Positions 1 to 7,939 of a stretch of DNA of 27,942 nt are shown here, piece by piece; the stretch's first letter is position 1, and the number at the start of each line of letters is the position of its first letter. Below the pieces are notes generated by a model. The model was not told the origin of the DNA and searched no databases. It was given only the letters and a program-made list of their open reading frames with translations. Source of the stretch: JAPKZH01 sp964537875 (GTDB taxonomy: Bacteria > Acidobacteriota > Aminicenantia > Aminicenantales > UBA4085); NCBI GenBank assembly GCA_964537875.1, contig CAZIDN010000048.1, positions 1 to 27,942 on the forward strand. The letters run 5' to 3'. The translations under genes and the position numbers were made by a program.

Positions 1-237
1 TTTGATTACTGTGAGTTACGAGCCTTTTGCTTGACTAGCCGTGTCAAACTCGGGTCTAAGAAAAATCGGGCTGGAAAAATAATTTGCGAGACCGCTGCAA
101 ATTATGAGAAATTTCTCTCCCTCTGAAAAGACGCCGACTTCGGCCAGCCCGAGGTCGAGGATGCCCGTATGCACCTGGCCGCTCTACAAAATTCGGGATA
201 AGTACCAAACCTAAAACTGAGTCTGTGTCTCTAAATT

Positions 238-786
238 TTAGGTTTTCTTTAAGGCCAGGAAGCTCGCTCTGTAATTCTTGCCCAGAGACGCGTCGAATTC
301 AGCCAGCCACTTTTCGATATAACGAGTATCGTAGTCAGGGTTTTTCAGAAGAATGCACCGGATGTCCTCAATATCTCTTGCCCTCGCGGCGATGATTTTA
401 TGAATGACGACATCTTCGAGGGCGGCAAACTTGACGTCGGTTTTGCCGAATTTTATTGGTCTCGCTCTCTCGATGGCCTGCCTCTCATAAGGCGAGTAGG
501 AGAAAATAAAATCAACTCTAATTCCGCTCGATGTATCAATGACAGGCAGGACCATGGTCTCTTTAACGAATTCCTCAACCTGATCAGCCAAGTGTTCAAG
601 CTGAAGCGAGTCAACTATTAGCTTGATTTTGGCGAGCCCATCGATCCCGATGCCGAGAGTAATGTCAATATCCTTTGTCAGCCGTGGCTCTCCATAGAGA
701 AGCACCGCCTGGCCGCCGATCACCATATAGGAAACATGCTGTTTGTCCAAAGCCGCGGCGATCTTTTTAAGAAGCTTTTGAAACAC
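238..786 (-). CDS. Nucleotidyltransferase-fold protein, possible toxin-like partner
   Basis: A 182-residue protein of the minimal nucleotidyltransferase (pol-beta) superfamily. Residues 23-24 are the GG, followed by a DID motif with acidic residues D38 and D40, and a third candidate acid is D91 in RVDFIF; together these form the usual metal-binding triad. The rest is mainly helical. The start is GTG, and its first 20 bases overlap the end of the small gene upstream (767-976), so the two are probably translationally coupled. Families with this fold include antibiotic nucleotidyltransferases, MNT/HEPN toxin-antitoxin pairs and AbiEii-type toxins. The small-gene-plus-NTase layout suggests a toxin-antitoxin-like module, but this is inference. 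No HEPN motif is seen in the partner. Substrate is unknown. Confidence is high for the fold and low for the role. Confidence 0.8.
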   Translation of the reverse strand: MFQKLLKKIAAALDKQHVSYMVIGGQAVLLYGEPRLTKDIDITLGIGIDGLAKIKLIVDSLQLEHLADQVEEFVKETMVLPVIDTSSGIRVDFIFSYSPYERQAIERARPIKFGKTDVKFAALEDVVIHKIIAARARDIEDIRCILLKNPDYDTRYIEKWLAEFDASLGKNYRASFLALKKT

Positions 787-976
787 TGTTGATCGCCTTG
801 GCGATTTTAATATCCACTTCTATCCCTGAAAGGGAGCCCCGAGGAGGAAAAGCGCCCAGAAAAACCGCTTCTTTATACATGTCCTCAACGAGACGAAAAT
901 TCTTTAGAATATCGACTTTTTCTTTTTGAATCATTTCCTCCTCGAATTTTTGGAGGATGGCCTTGTTTTTTATCAT
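767..976 (-). CDS. Small partner of the nucleotidyltransferase, unknown function
   Basis: A 69-residue soluble protein starting at ATG, with no signal peptide or membrane segment. The N-terminal half is helical and charged. The C-terminal half carries LVEDMYKEAVFLG and then GIEVDIKIAKAINSVSK. The gene is immediately upstream of, and overlaps by 20 bases, the nucleotidyltransferase at 238-786, so the two are very probably one transcriptional unit. I recognise no named domain. Its size and fixed position would fit an antitoxin or regulatory partner, but nothing in the sequence proves that. No strong Shine-Dalgarno sequence is seen before the ATG. Confidence 0.7.
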   Translation of the reverse strand: MIKNKAILQKFEEEMIQKEKVDILKNFRLVEDMYKEAVFLGAFPPRGSLSGIEVDIKIAKAINSVSKAS

Positions 977-1033
977 CCGGCTGGTTTCCGAAGACTCTTC
1001 TTTAATCTCGCGCGGAAAAAATCAATTTTATTT

Positions 1034-1039
1034 ATTATA
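1034..1039 (-). promoter_or_regulatory. Candidate -10 box for the nucleotidyltransferase pair
   Basis: The minus strand reads TATAAT in an AT-rich stretch about 58 bases upstream of the ATG at 976. It lies in the 163-base gap between the acyltransferase stop and the small gene. No good -35 hexamer sits 16-18 bases upstream, so this is only a tentative promoter. Confidence 0.3.
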
Positions 1040-1139
1040 TCATATTGCCTCCGCTGATTACGAGCGGCAGATGATTCGGCTAAGCTAATCTGGATTCAAC
1101 GCCCTTTTTCCTCTGGAGAGTGGTACAGAAAAGAAACTG

Positions 1140-2264
1140 TCAATAAGCAAATCTTAAGACAAAATTGTCTTTCTTCGCCAATATCGCGGTCGAATTTTTC
1201 TCTACGGTCAATGGAATAATGAGACTGGGACTGCCGGTTCCGAAGTCTAATTTATCCGCAGGCAGCTTTGACAGGTTCGTCACCAGGCATCCGCGGTCCG
1301 GATCAAATGGCCTCAATTTCTCTATGTCTGCTTCAGAGATAAGGTTTTCCAGCTCCGCTAAATAGTGGATGTATGTATCTCTTGATACGTAAGGCATGGA
1401 TTTTCTGATATCCACGGCAATTTCTTTTGCCGGAGAATTTTCGATATGCTCCTTTTTAAACTTTAGAGTATGGAACATTAAACCATTTCCAAAAAAGCCG
1501 CGGCCATACTCTTTGACCAGTCGTCGAACATCGATGGGCATGGTTAGACTCACTTCTTCTCCCCAATGTTCGCTTTGTCTGCCGACCAATTTTTTGAGGG
1601 CCATGGCCGAGAGAATATCATTCGTTGAAACGCGGAGATTATCGGAAGATGCGATTTCTTCGATGACCAATTGCCCTTCTGTCCGGGGAATTTCATCAAA
1701 TTCTACGGTGAATTTGTCAACAGGGAGAACGGGTTTCATGCCCACTTCCTTGAAGGAAAAATCTTTGAGGATTGTTCTGTTGTGATGGGGTTTTAAAACT
1801 ACGCCAAACAAGGATGATTTAAACGGGACCAGGGTGGGCCGTGATAACGCGGCCAGGAGGGATAAAAAGTAAAAATAGCTATATCCGTCTCCGGCCAAAT
1901 GATTCAGTTTGGGAATCAAAGCCATTCCGTTCTTCCATCGGATGACTTTCAAAAAGAATAGCCTCTTTAAATCAGGTTGGCGAAAGCCGGAATAGGTGTC
2001 GAATCCGCTTTCTTTGATCTCCGCAATGTCAAACTCTTGATGAACGACCTCTTCATCATAGCAATCCTCTTCACGATATTGGTCAAAAAAGATGAGGCCG
2101 TCTTTGTATTCCCCGAACATCGGCCAAAAGATGGACGAGAGCCCTCGTAAAACACGCCTCAGTTTCTCTGTCTTGAATCCTTCTTTGTAATAGAAAAAAA
2201 ATTCTATTGGATAGATGCCATTGGCGAATAGGACATCAACTTGCGAAATGCCGACTTCTTTCAT
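1140..2264 (-). CDS. HxxxD acyltransferase of the BAHD/condensation superfamily
   Basis: A 374-residue protein with the acyl-CoA-dependent acyltransferase signature HLAGD (H122, D126), the HxxxD catalytic motif. Near the C terminus DFGTG (residues 340-344) resembles the structural DFGWG motif of plant BAHD enzymes. The length is close to one two-lobed chloramphenicol-acetyltransferase-like unit, with the histidine at the expected place at the end of the first lobe. There is no signal peptide, so it is probably cytosolic. In this superfamily the histidine deprotonates an acceptor hydroxyl or amine, which then attacks an acyl thioester. The acceptor and donor cannot be read from the sequence. 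It stands alone, with no carrier protein or NRPS module nearby, which favours a free acyltransferase. It is divergent from the gene at 2390. Confidence 0.75.
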   Translation of the reverse strand: MKEVGISQVDVLFANGIYPIEFFFYYKEGFKTEKLRRVLRGLSSIFWPMFGEYKDGLIFFDQYREEDCYDEEVVHQEFDIAEIKESGFDTYSGFRQPDLKRLFFLKVIRWKNGMALIPKLNHLAGDGYSYFYFLSLLAALSRPTLVPFKSSLFGVVLKPHHNRTILKDFSFKEVGMKPVLPVDKFTVEFDEIPRTEGQLVIEEIASSDNLRVSTNDILSAMALKKLVGRQSEHWGEEVSLTMPIDVRRLVKEYGRGFFGNGLMFHTLKFKKEHIENSPAKEIAVDIRKSMPYVSRDTYIHYLAELENLISEADIEKLRPFDPDRGCLVTNLSKLPADKLDFGTGSPSLIIPLTVEKNSTAILAKKDNFVLRFAY

Positions 2265-2326
2265 TCTGGTTCTTAATCAATTTACCACTTCGCCCCCCCA
2301 AAGGAAAGTTGCTATTATTGTTAAAT

Positions 2327-2355
2327 TTGATTCTTTTTCCAAAAATAAATATCCT
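2327..2355 (+). promoter_or_regulatory. Sigma-70-like promoter for the Tat-exported protein
   Basis: TTGATT (2327-2332), a 17-base spacer and TATCCT (2350-2355), 34 bases before the ATG at 2390. The spacer begins CTTTTTCCAAAAA and closely resembles the spacers of the promoters at 6296 and 20387, so the three form one promoter family (see findings). Confidence 0.6.
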
Positions 2356-2389
2356 ATGTTCATATTGATCAAAGGAAAAGGGCCTTGAT

Positions 2390-3265
2390 ATGAAGCGACG
2401 TGATTTCCTGAAGACGGGCGCGGCGCTTGCCGTCGGAAGCTTGACGGGCGCGGCAAAGCCCATTTCGGGAGCCGTGGTCCGCGCGAAAGCAGCCGGTATC
2501 CTTCCCACCGTACGCATCGGGACACTCGAAGTCTCGCGGCTCATCCTCGGCTCCAATCCTTTCTGGGGATACTCCCATAAGTCGCCCCAGCTCGACGAGG
2601 AGATGAAGCGCCACCACACCGACGAGCGGATCATGCAGATACTCGACGAAGCGGCCGAATGCGGCCTAACGGCCGTGGCTAGCCCGCCCGACGAACGCTG
2701 GGTCAAGCTCTGGGTCCGCTACCTGGAGAAGGGCGGCCGGCTCAAGATCTGGATCTCGCAGTGCCATGGGCAGCCCGAGCAGATGCTCGGGGAGATCGAC
2801 CGCTCCATCAAGGCAGGGGCCAAGGCGATTTTCATCCAGGGCGCTCGGGTCGAGGAGCAGTTCGGCCAGGGCAATTTCAAAGTCCTCCAATCCTGGATCG
2901 TGCGCATCAAGGAGGCCGGCTTGCCGGCCGGTGCGGCCGCCCATTGGCCCGAAATCCATCCGGAGCTGGAGCGGCGCAAATTCCCTACAGATTTCTATTA
3001 TCAGTGTATGTACAATGCGTCCAAAAGCAGCGACTACAGCGCCGCCGAACGCGAGAAGGCCGTGGCGACGATCGAGCGGTTGGAAAAGCCGGTCATCGCC
3101 TACAAAATTCTAGGGGCCGGCAGGCTCACGGCCAGTGAGGGATTCGAATACGCCTTCAACCACATCAAACGCAAAGACGGCGTATGTGTCGGCATTTACG
3201 CCCAAAAGGCCATTGACCAGATCCGCCAGAACGCCACCTACACCGAGATGCTCACGACGAGGTAG
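2390..3265 (+). CDS. Tat-exported aldo/keto-reductase-like TIM-barrel protein
   Basis: A 291-residue protein with a twin-arginine signal at the extreme N terminus (RRDFLK, residues 3-8), a hydrophobic stretch and a likely cleavage near AKA at about residue 34. It is therefore predicted to be folded in the cytoplasm and exported by Tat. The mature part begins with VSRLILGSNPFWG, the opening strand of aldo/keto-reductase-like barrels, and later has KPVIAYKILGAGRL, a typical late barrel strand. The classical AKR catalytic tetrad is not evident, so a redox reaction is not assured. Similar proteins in Acidobacteriota and Planctomycetota are usually annotated only as Tat-signal proteins. A purine-rich AAAGGAAAAGGG lies just before the ATG. 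Repeat copy 1 follows the stop by 22 bases. Confidence 0.75.
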   Translation: MKRRDFLKTGAALAVGSLTGAAKPISGAVVRAKAAGILPTVRIGTLEVSRLILGSNPFWGYSHKSPQLDEEMKRHHTDERIMQILDEAAECGLTAVASPPDERWVKLWVRYLEKGGRLKIWISQCHGQPEQMLGEIDRSIKAGAKAIFIQGARVEEQFGQGNFKVLQSWIVRIKEAGLPAGAAAHWPEIHPELERRKFPTDFYYQCMYNASKSSDYSAAEREKAVATIERLEKPVIAYKILGAGRLTASEGFEYAFNHIKRKDGVCVGIYAQKAIDQIRQNATYTEMLTTR

Positions 3266-3287
3266 AAGGCCTGCGGCTATCGATAAC

Positions 3288-3352
3288 GGGGTCAAACCTA
3301 CTCATTACGCAACTTCCCCTGTCAATTATGCGTAACGAGTAGGTTTGACCCC
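3288..3352. repeat. Palindromic intergenic repeat, copy 1 (CCTACTC subtype)
   Basis: Two 24-base arms (3288-3311 and 3329-3352) are inverted with one mismatch around a 17-base loop. The left arm starts GGGGTCAAACCTACTC and ends TTACGCA. It lies between the Tat protein stop and the promoter of the kinase. RNA from either strand would form a long stable stem, but no T-tract follows. Confidence 0.95.
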
Positions 3353-3364
3353 GACCTTTCCTCC

Positions 3365-3394
3365 TTGACTTCGCCCATTCCGCCGAATTATAAA
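3365..3394 (+). promoter_or_regulatory. Candidate promoter for the kinase-TolB receptor
   Basis: TTGACT (3365-3370), an 18-base spacer and TATAAA (3389-3394), 35 bases before the ATG at 3430. It sits between repeat copy 1 and the kinase gene. Confidence 0.5.
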
Positions 3395-3429
3395 TATCCT
3401 AACGCCCATTAGGAAATAAAGCAGGTCAA

Positions 3430-6159
3430 ATGCCCGAAACCGGCCAGACGCTTCTTCATTACCGAATCCTCGAGAAAATCGGCGAAGGCGGCATGGGCGT
3501 AGTCTACAAGGCGCTCGATACGCACCTGGACCGTCACGTGGCCGTCAAGGTCTTACCGCCGGACAAAGTCGCTGATGTGGAGCGCCGGCAGCGGTTTATC
3601 CAAGAGGCCAAAGCCGCCTCCGCGCTCAACCATCCCAACATCATCGTCGTCCATGACATCACCGAGGACCGCGGCGCGAATTTCATTGTCATGGAGTACG
3701 TGGAGGGAAAAACCCTTGACCAACTGGTCGGCCGCAAAGGATTAAAGCTCAACGAAGCGCTCGGCTACGCCGTCCAGGTCGCCGATGGGCTGGCCAAAGC
3801 TCATTCCGCCGGAATCGTTCACCGGGACCTGAAGCCGACGAACATCATGGTCACGAATGACGGCCGGGTCAAGATCCTCGACTTCGGCCTGGCCAAGCTG
3901 ATGGAGGAGACCGGGGCTGATGAATTCGGCCCGACGCGCACCTTGGGCCGCCCTGAAAAACCGCGCACCGAGGAGGGTTTCATCGTCGGCACAGCAGCCT
4001 ATATGTCGCCGGAGCAGGCGGAAGGCAAAAAAGTGGACGCCCGCACCGACATTTTTTCGTTCGGCGTCGTGCTCTATGAGATGCTCACCGGTCAAAAGGC
4101 CTTCAGCCGGGAAACTAAAATCGCGACACTGGCGGCCATCCTTCGCGAAGATCCAAAGCCGGCCAGCCAGATCAACGAGACGCTTCCGCCGGACATCGAA
4201 CAAATCTTAGCGCGCTGCCTCCGCAAAGATCCCCAGCGACGGTGGCAGAACATGTCCGACCTCAAGATTGTCCTCCAGGACCTGAAAGAGGATTCGGAAT
4301 CCGGAAAGCTTCGCACGCCACAGGCGGCCGTCGCCAAGCGTCGGAGACATCCATTCGTTTGGATCGGCCTGGGATCGCTAGTCCTTGCCGCGGCCATTCT
4401 CCTCTGGATTTTCTTCCCGAGAACATCCGCCATGCCGGAGTATGACATCCAGCGGCTAACCTTTGATGCCGGCATAACCTGGACTCCGGCTGTCTCTCCG
4501 GATGGGATGATGTTTGCCTACGCTTCAGACCGAAGCGGCGACGGCAGCCTCGATATCTGGGTCCAGCAAATCGCGGGAGGGACTCCGCTCAGGCGGACGA
4601 CCCATCCCGCCGATGACTACTTCCCGTCCTTTTCTCCCGACGGCTCCAAGATCGCTTTTCGTTCTGAGCGGGACGGGGGCGGGATCTATGAGGTCGGCAC
4701 CCTGGGCGGCCAAGAACGTCGGATCGCGGACCACGGCTTTTATCCCCGTTACTCCCCGGACGGCGTCTGGATCTCTTATATCGAGATCCCGGCTTCCCTT
4801 GAAACGACCCTGACCAAGATGTTTCTGGTCCCGGCCCAGGGAGGGGCTCCGGTTCCGTTTCAGTCGGAGTTCTGTATCGTCGACCTGGGCGAGGGCTCCG
4901 CCCCGGTCTGGTCTCCGGACGCGAAACATCTGATATTTAACGGCCGGCGGACGGACAATCCGGCCAGCCTCGATTGGTGGGTCGCTCCGGTCGCGGGAGG
5001 CCCGGCTGTCCGCACGGACGCCCATCGCAGCTTGTCTTTGCCTCCGATCTGGCAGTGTCCATACTCCTGGGCTGGGTCCGATATCTATTTTGCCACGGGC
5101 ACGACGGTTGAAGGAGTCAACCTTTTCCGGGCTACTATCGATAAAAACAGCTGGAAGGTCAGCGGACCGGCGGATCGGATCACGTCCGGAGCGGGCATGC
5201 AATACCAGACATCAGTCCTGCGGGATGGCCGCCTCCTTTACGTCAACCTTAATTGGATCGCGAATATCTGGACCCTTGAAGGCAGACCGGATATTGGCCT
5301 GATCAGCGGGAAACCGGTTCCGGTGGCCCAAGACCTCATGGCCAAGTTCGACCCCTGCCTCAGCCGCGATGGGTCCAGGCTCGCTTATGTTGCCTTTGGC
5401 GGTTTTCAAACGCGCCGCTTTGAGGTGCGGCTGAAGGACCTGTCCAGCGGAGAGGAAAAGACATTTCCACTGAGGGCCAATCAATTCGGTCAGACACCCC
5501 GCATCAGCCCCGACGGGAGCGTCCTCTCCTATCGCGATCTCCTTGAAGGCAAGTTCAGAACATTCATCGTGACCGGACGTGATACGGCAGGCCGGGATGT
5601 CTGTGATTCCTGTGTGATCCTGGGATTCTACGCGGACCCAAATTTCGCTCTCATCGGGGAAAAGGGCGAGCGGCTGCTGCGGTACAACATTGCCACAGGT
5701 GAAAAGACACCCCTTCTGGAAGCGCTTTCCGGGAAGATCAGCGAACCTGCCCTGTCGCCCGACGGGCGCTGGATCAGTTTCGTCCTGGGAAGGCCGGATG
5801 GACGGGTGGCGATCTATATCTCTCCCTTGTCCCAAAGCCCGCCTCCGGAGAAGGACTGGATCCTCCTTTTTGAGGACGATCATTTTCTGGGCTCGCCGGC
5901 CTGGTCTCCTGACGGCAACCGACTGTACTATCTTTCGGAAAGAGACGGATTTTGTTGCGTCTGGGTCCAGACACTCGACCCCCAATCTAAAAAATCGGCC
6001 GGCGATGTGCAGGGCGTCTATCACGCCCACCAAAGCCGTTTCAGACTGAATTTTCCGCCCGGCAACGGCACCCTAGCCGTGGCCAAGGACAAGATTGCCT
6101 TATGGATGGGCGAGGCGACGGGCAATATTTATATGGCGACGCCGAAAAAACCCAAATAG
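3430..6159 (+). CDS. Transmembrane Ser/Thr protein kinase with TolB-like beta-propeller
   Basis: A 909-residue Hanks-type kinase receptor. The N-terminal kinase domain (about 10-285) is complete: glycine loop GEGGMG (18-23), ATP lysine K40, helix-C glutamate near E59, catalytic HRDLKPTN (D133), DFG (151-153) and SPE (193-195). It should be active. One membrane segment (about 308-329) follows a basic stretch. The remaining ~570 residues contain repeated SPDG motifs (WSPDA, SPDGRWISF, WSPDGNRLYY) of TolB/PD40 propeller blades, outside the cytoplasm. This kinase-TM-propeller design is common in Acidobacteriota; the propeller presumably senses an envelope ligand or protein, which is inference. 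The start is ATG with AGG a few bases upstream and a promoter at 3365. Repeat copy 2 begins 15 bases after the stop. Confidence 0.95.
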   Translation: MPETGQTLLHYRILEKIGEGGMGVVYKALDTHLDRHVAVKVLPPDKVADVERRQRFIQEAKAASALNHPNIIVVHDITEDRGANFIVMEYVEGKTLDQLVGRKGLKLNEALGYAVQVADGLAKAHSAGIVHRDLKPTNIMVTNDGRVKILDFGLAKLMEETGADEFGPTRTLGRPEKPRTEEGFIVGTAAYMSPEQAEGKKVDARTDIFSFGVVLYEMLTGQKAFSRETKIATLAAILREDPKPASQINETLPPDIEQILARCLRKDPQRRWQNMSDLKIVLQDLKEDSESGKLRTPQAAVAKRRRHPFVWIGLGSLVLAAAILLWIFFPRTSAMPEYDIQRLTFDAGITWTPAVSPDGMMFAYASDRSGDGSLDIWVQQIAGGTPLRRTTHPADDYFPSFSPDGSKIAFRSERDGGGIYEVGTLGGQERRIADHGFYPRYSPDGVWISYIEIPASLETTLTKMFLVPAQGGAPVPFQSEFCIVDLGEGSAPVWSPDAKHLIFNGRRTDNPASLDWWVAPVAGGPAVRTDAHRSLSLPPIWQCPYSWAGSDIYFATGTTVEGVNLFRATIDKNSWKVSGPADRITSGAGMQYQTSVLRDGRLLYVNLNWIANIWTLEGRPDIGLISGKPVPVAQDLMAKFDPCLSRDGSRLAYVAFGGFQTRRFEVRLKDLSSGEEKTFPLRANQFGQTPRISPDGSVLSYRDLLEGKFRTFIVTGRDTAGRDVCDSCVILGFYADPNFALIGEKGERLLRYNIATGEKTPLLEALSGKISEPALSPDGRWISFVLGRPDGRVAIYISPLSQSPPPEKDWILLFEDDHFLGSPAWSPDGNRLYYLSERDGFCCVWVQTLDPQSKKSAGDVQGVYHAHQSRFRLNFPPGNGTLAVAKDKIALWMGEATGNIYMATPKKPK

Positions 6160-6173
6160 CCGTAGCGAAAAAC

Positions 6174-6238
6174 GGGGTCAAACCTACTCATTACGCAACT
6201 TCCCCTGTTAATTTTGCGTAATGAGTAGGTTTGACCCT
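6174..6238. repeat. Palindromic intergenic repeat, copy 2 (CCTACTC subtype)
   Basis: The arms at 6174-6197 and 6215-6238 are inverted copies with only the outermost base mismatched, around a 17-base loop. The left arm is identical to that of copy 1, and the loops differ at only two positions (3312-3328 against 6198-6214). The two copies bracket the kinase gene, so recent duplication or recombination between them is possible. Confidence 0.95.
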
Positions 6239-6295
6239 GATCTTTCTCTTGATGAAACAAAGGCTCTGTCCTGCCGCCTCCATCCACGTTCCGAG

Positions 6296-6324
6296 TTGAC
6301 TCTTTTCCCACAAATCAATATTCT
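6296..6324 (+). promoter_or_regulatory. Sigma-70-like promoter for the cupin gene
   Basis: TTGACT (6296-6301), a 17-base spacer and TATTCT (6319-6324). A TATAAT overlaps at 6324-6329 but would need a 22-base spacer. The spacer starts CTTTTCCCACAAA and matches the promoters at 2327 and 20387. It lies 38 bases before the ATG at 6363. Confidence 0.6.
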
Positions 6325-6362
6325 ATAATCATCCCATGGAGGGGCCGGACTGGAGTTGAATC

Positions 6363-6707
6363 ATGGCTGAGAAATTCGGCCAGTCGAAAATAATCGACGT
6401 GTCTAAGCTCGTTCAGGAAAACAAAGAAAAATGGGTCAACGTAAACCTCGCTGAGATAAATGATGCCATCCTTCGACTTGGGATATTTGAGGGAGAGTTT
6501 CATTGGCACAAACACGACAAGGAAGACGAACTATTTTTCGTTTTGGAGGGACGGCTTCTTCTGGACTTGAAAAATAGGACCGTCGAACTGCTGCCCAATC
6601 AAGGTTATACTGTGCCGAAAAGCGTACTTCATAGGACCAGAGCCAAAGAAAAAACTATAGTCCTCATGGTGGAAGGAAATACGGTTAACCCCAGGGGAGA
6701 TCCTTGA
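6363..6707 (+). CDS. Small single-domain cupin protein
   Basis: A 114-residue one-domain cupin. Motif 1 is nearly canonical: H49 and H51, four residues, E56, six residues, G63, giving two histidines and a glutamate as metal ligands. Motif 2 is at about 84-89 (P, then H89). A further H47 lies next to the cluster. There is no signal peptide, so it should be cytosolic. Cupins of this size include metal-dependent isomerases, dioxygenases and sugar-binding proteins; the substrate cannot be inferred. GGAG lies about 9 bases before the ATG. It follows repeat copy 2 and has its own promoter, so it is probably not cotranscribed with the kinase. Confidence 0.9.
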   Translation: MAEKFGQSKIIDVSKLVQENKEKWVNVNLAEINDAILRLGIFEGEFHWHKHDKEDELFFVLEGRLLLDLKNRTVELLPNQGYTVPKSVLHRTRAKEKTIVLMVEGNTVNPRGDP

Positions 6708-6801
6708 TGTCGAAGATGCCAAATGAAGCTGGCGCGATCGAGGTCGCAGCCCTGGAGCGTCCCTTTTGTCTGAATCATTCATCGAAAGGAAGGTTGAAAA
6801 T

Positions 6802-7320
6802 ATGGAAGCATGGATTGTCAAAGATATTTTTTTGAAAGCCAAGAAATCTTTAGAAAAAATGAACGAGTCGCTTCGTCTGTTTAAAAAATTTGTCGAAGAA
6901 GGAAAGACTCAGGATCTCAAGAAATATTATCTGGCCCGGACATTTCTCAAAGAGGGACAGAAATTTTGCGAAGAAGTGATCAAAGATGCAAAAAAATTTC
7001 TTGGCCCTCTACCGGACTATCTTTCAAAGGAGATTGTCGAGGCTAGAACTCAACTTCTTAAAGCGACAAAGGTTGTTGTCTTGAGTCAAGATTATGAGGG
7101 ATTGGTCGCTGAACTTGTGGGAGATGAATTCTTGAAATCGTTCATGAGCTCCGAAGAAATAAATGAATTCCTCAAAGAGAACTATCAAAAACAGCAACTG
7201 GGAAAGCGGAAGCTCCCGAACATCAAGGCCAGGATGGTCATCGATAAACTTAAGAGAGTTGAGCGTCAAGGGTTGGCGGGACAGAAGAGGGCCTCCCAAG
7301 AAGCTCAGAAATTAGCTTGA
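6802..7320 (+). CDS. Helical protein of unknown function
   Basis: A 172-residue, lysine- and glutamate-rich protein predicted to be almost wholly alpha-helical. It has no signal peptide, membrane segment or recognisable catalytic motif. I chose the ATG at 6802 because GGAAGG (6788-6793) lies 8 bases upstream; an in-frame TTG at 6766 has no such site. The tail is strongly basic (LGKRKLP, then K/R-rich to the end). This could be an RNA- or protein-binding scaffold, but I do not recognise the family. It follows the cupin by 94 bases on the same strand and may share its transcript. Base composition is more AT-rich than the kinase genes, which could mean recent acquisition. Confidence 0.7.
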   Translation: MEAWIVKDIFLKAKKSLEKMNESLRLFKKFVEEGKTQDLKKYYLARTFLKEGQKFCEEVIKDAKKFLGPLPDYLSKEIVEARTQLLKATKVVVLSQDYEGLVAELVGDEFLKSFMSSEEINEFLKENYQKQQLGKRKLPNIKARMVIDKLKRVERQGLAGQKRASQEAQKLA

Positions 7321-7354
7321 TTCCGATCACGCAAGAATGGATGGGCGGAGGCTT

Positions 7355-7429
7355 CTTGTCCGCTAGGCCGATCACATGAGTCACACTGCAGGCCTTAAGC
7401 TCCTCAAAAACTGATTTCGCTCGGAGCAT
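7355..7429 (-). pseudogene. N-terminal remnant of a TPP-dependent decarboxylase-like gene
   Basis: On the minus strand an ATG at 7429 opens a frame whose first ~25 residues contain VFEELKACSVTHVIGLADK. This resembles the first helix and strand of the TPP-binding decarboxylase/sulfopyruvate decarboxylase alpha family (typical form GVTHVVGLPD). The similarity fades after this and the frame runs antisense into the helical-protein gene. I read it as a decayed 5' fragment in the 164-base gap between that gene and hicA. A chance match is possible because the conserved stretch is short. Confidence 0.3.
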
Positions 7430-7484
7430 TGTTCAACCGGGGTTTTTGTCCCATCTTCGATCTTTCTCTGATCTTTCTCCAATT

Positions 7485-7712
7485 TCAAATCAACCTCATG
7501 AGATCATCCACGGATAAATGCGCTTGTTTCAGGAGATGAGATAATGTAGATCGCTTGATTGGTTGATGGGAAGGAACCGTTAGTTTTAGAAGTTCAGCGC
7601 CTGCTCGCTTCTGAAGCCGGACGTGGCTACCTTTTTGCCTGACGACGATCCAGCCATCCCTGCGCAAGGCATGGATGAATTGGAGATATCCGATGCTGGG
7701 GACTTTGGTCAC
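7485..7712 (-). CDS. hicA: HicA-family mRNA interferase toxin
   Basis: A 75-residue HicA/YcfA-type toxin. The double-stranded-RNA-binding-like fold is recognisable from GYLQFIHALRRDGW, then RQKGSHVRL with catalytic histidine H30, and a C-terminal LSHLLKQAHLSVDDLMRLI helix pair. The family cleaves mRNA independently of the ribosome and is neutralised by HicB. The start is GTG, sharing a four-base GTGA overlap with the hicB stop, so translation is coupled. The order here is antitoxin first, toxin second. All key positions look intact, so the toxin is probably functional. Confidence 0.9.
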   Translation of the reverse strand: MTKVPSIGYLQFIHALRRDGWIVVRQKGSHVRLQKRAGAELLKLTVPSHQPIKRSTLSHLLKQAHLSVDDLMRLI

Positions 7713-7939
7713 AGGGTGATTTCAATAAGTTCGGAACCGGGGGAGAGGCTCAAGTCATCATCAACCGGCTCTAAATAAAGCTCAATCGCCTCACGAATAT
7801 TGGCCAGGGCTTCTTCCTTTGTATCTCCCTCACTGATGCAACCCGGGAGCGCGGGCACGATGGCCGTATATCCTCCCTCCTCGCTGGGCTCTAAAATGAC
7901 CTTCAATTTCATTCTTGGCTCCATTCTTTCAGTGTTCAT
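7709..7939 (-). CDS. hicB: HicB-family antitoxin (short form)
   Basis: A 76-residue antitoxin with the partial RNase H-like fold of HicB: LKVILEPSEEGGYTAIVPALPGC, then SEGDTKEEALANIREAIELYLE. It ends soon after this domain, so it lacks the HTH or ribbon-helix-helix DNA-binding tail of longer HicB proteins, and autorepression may need another factor. I chose the ATG at 7939 because GAGAGGAG lies about 9 bases upstream; an ATG at 7966 would place that site inside the gene, and later ATGs (residues 6 and 10 of this model) have weaker sites. It overlaps hicA by four bases. Confidence 0.88.
   Translation of the reverse strand: MNTERMEPRMKLKVILEPSEEGGYTAIVPALPGCISEGDTKEEALANIREAIELYLEPVDDDLSLSPGSELIEITL

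Noticed and set aside
127..201. A 24-codon frame (DADFGQPEVEDARMHLAALQ and on) bounded by stops
   Set aside because: It looks like the tail of a TPR or kinase protein but is too short and has no start; no support beyond resemblance. The rest of 1-237 holds nothing I recognise.
5212..6033. Long minus-strand open frame opposite the kinase-TolB gene
   Set aside because: A shadow of GC-rich coding sequence; no start signal, composition or motif of a protein. The same holds for long antisense frames at 8862-10271 and 20762-21931.
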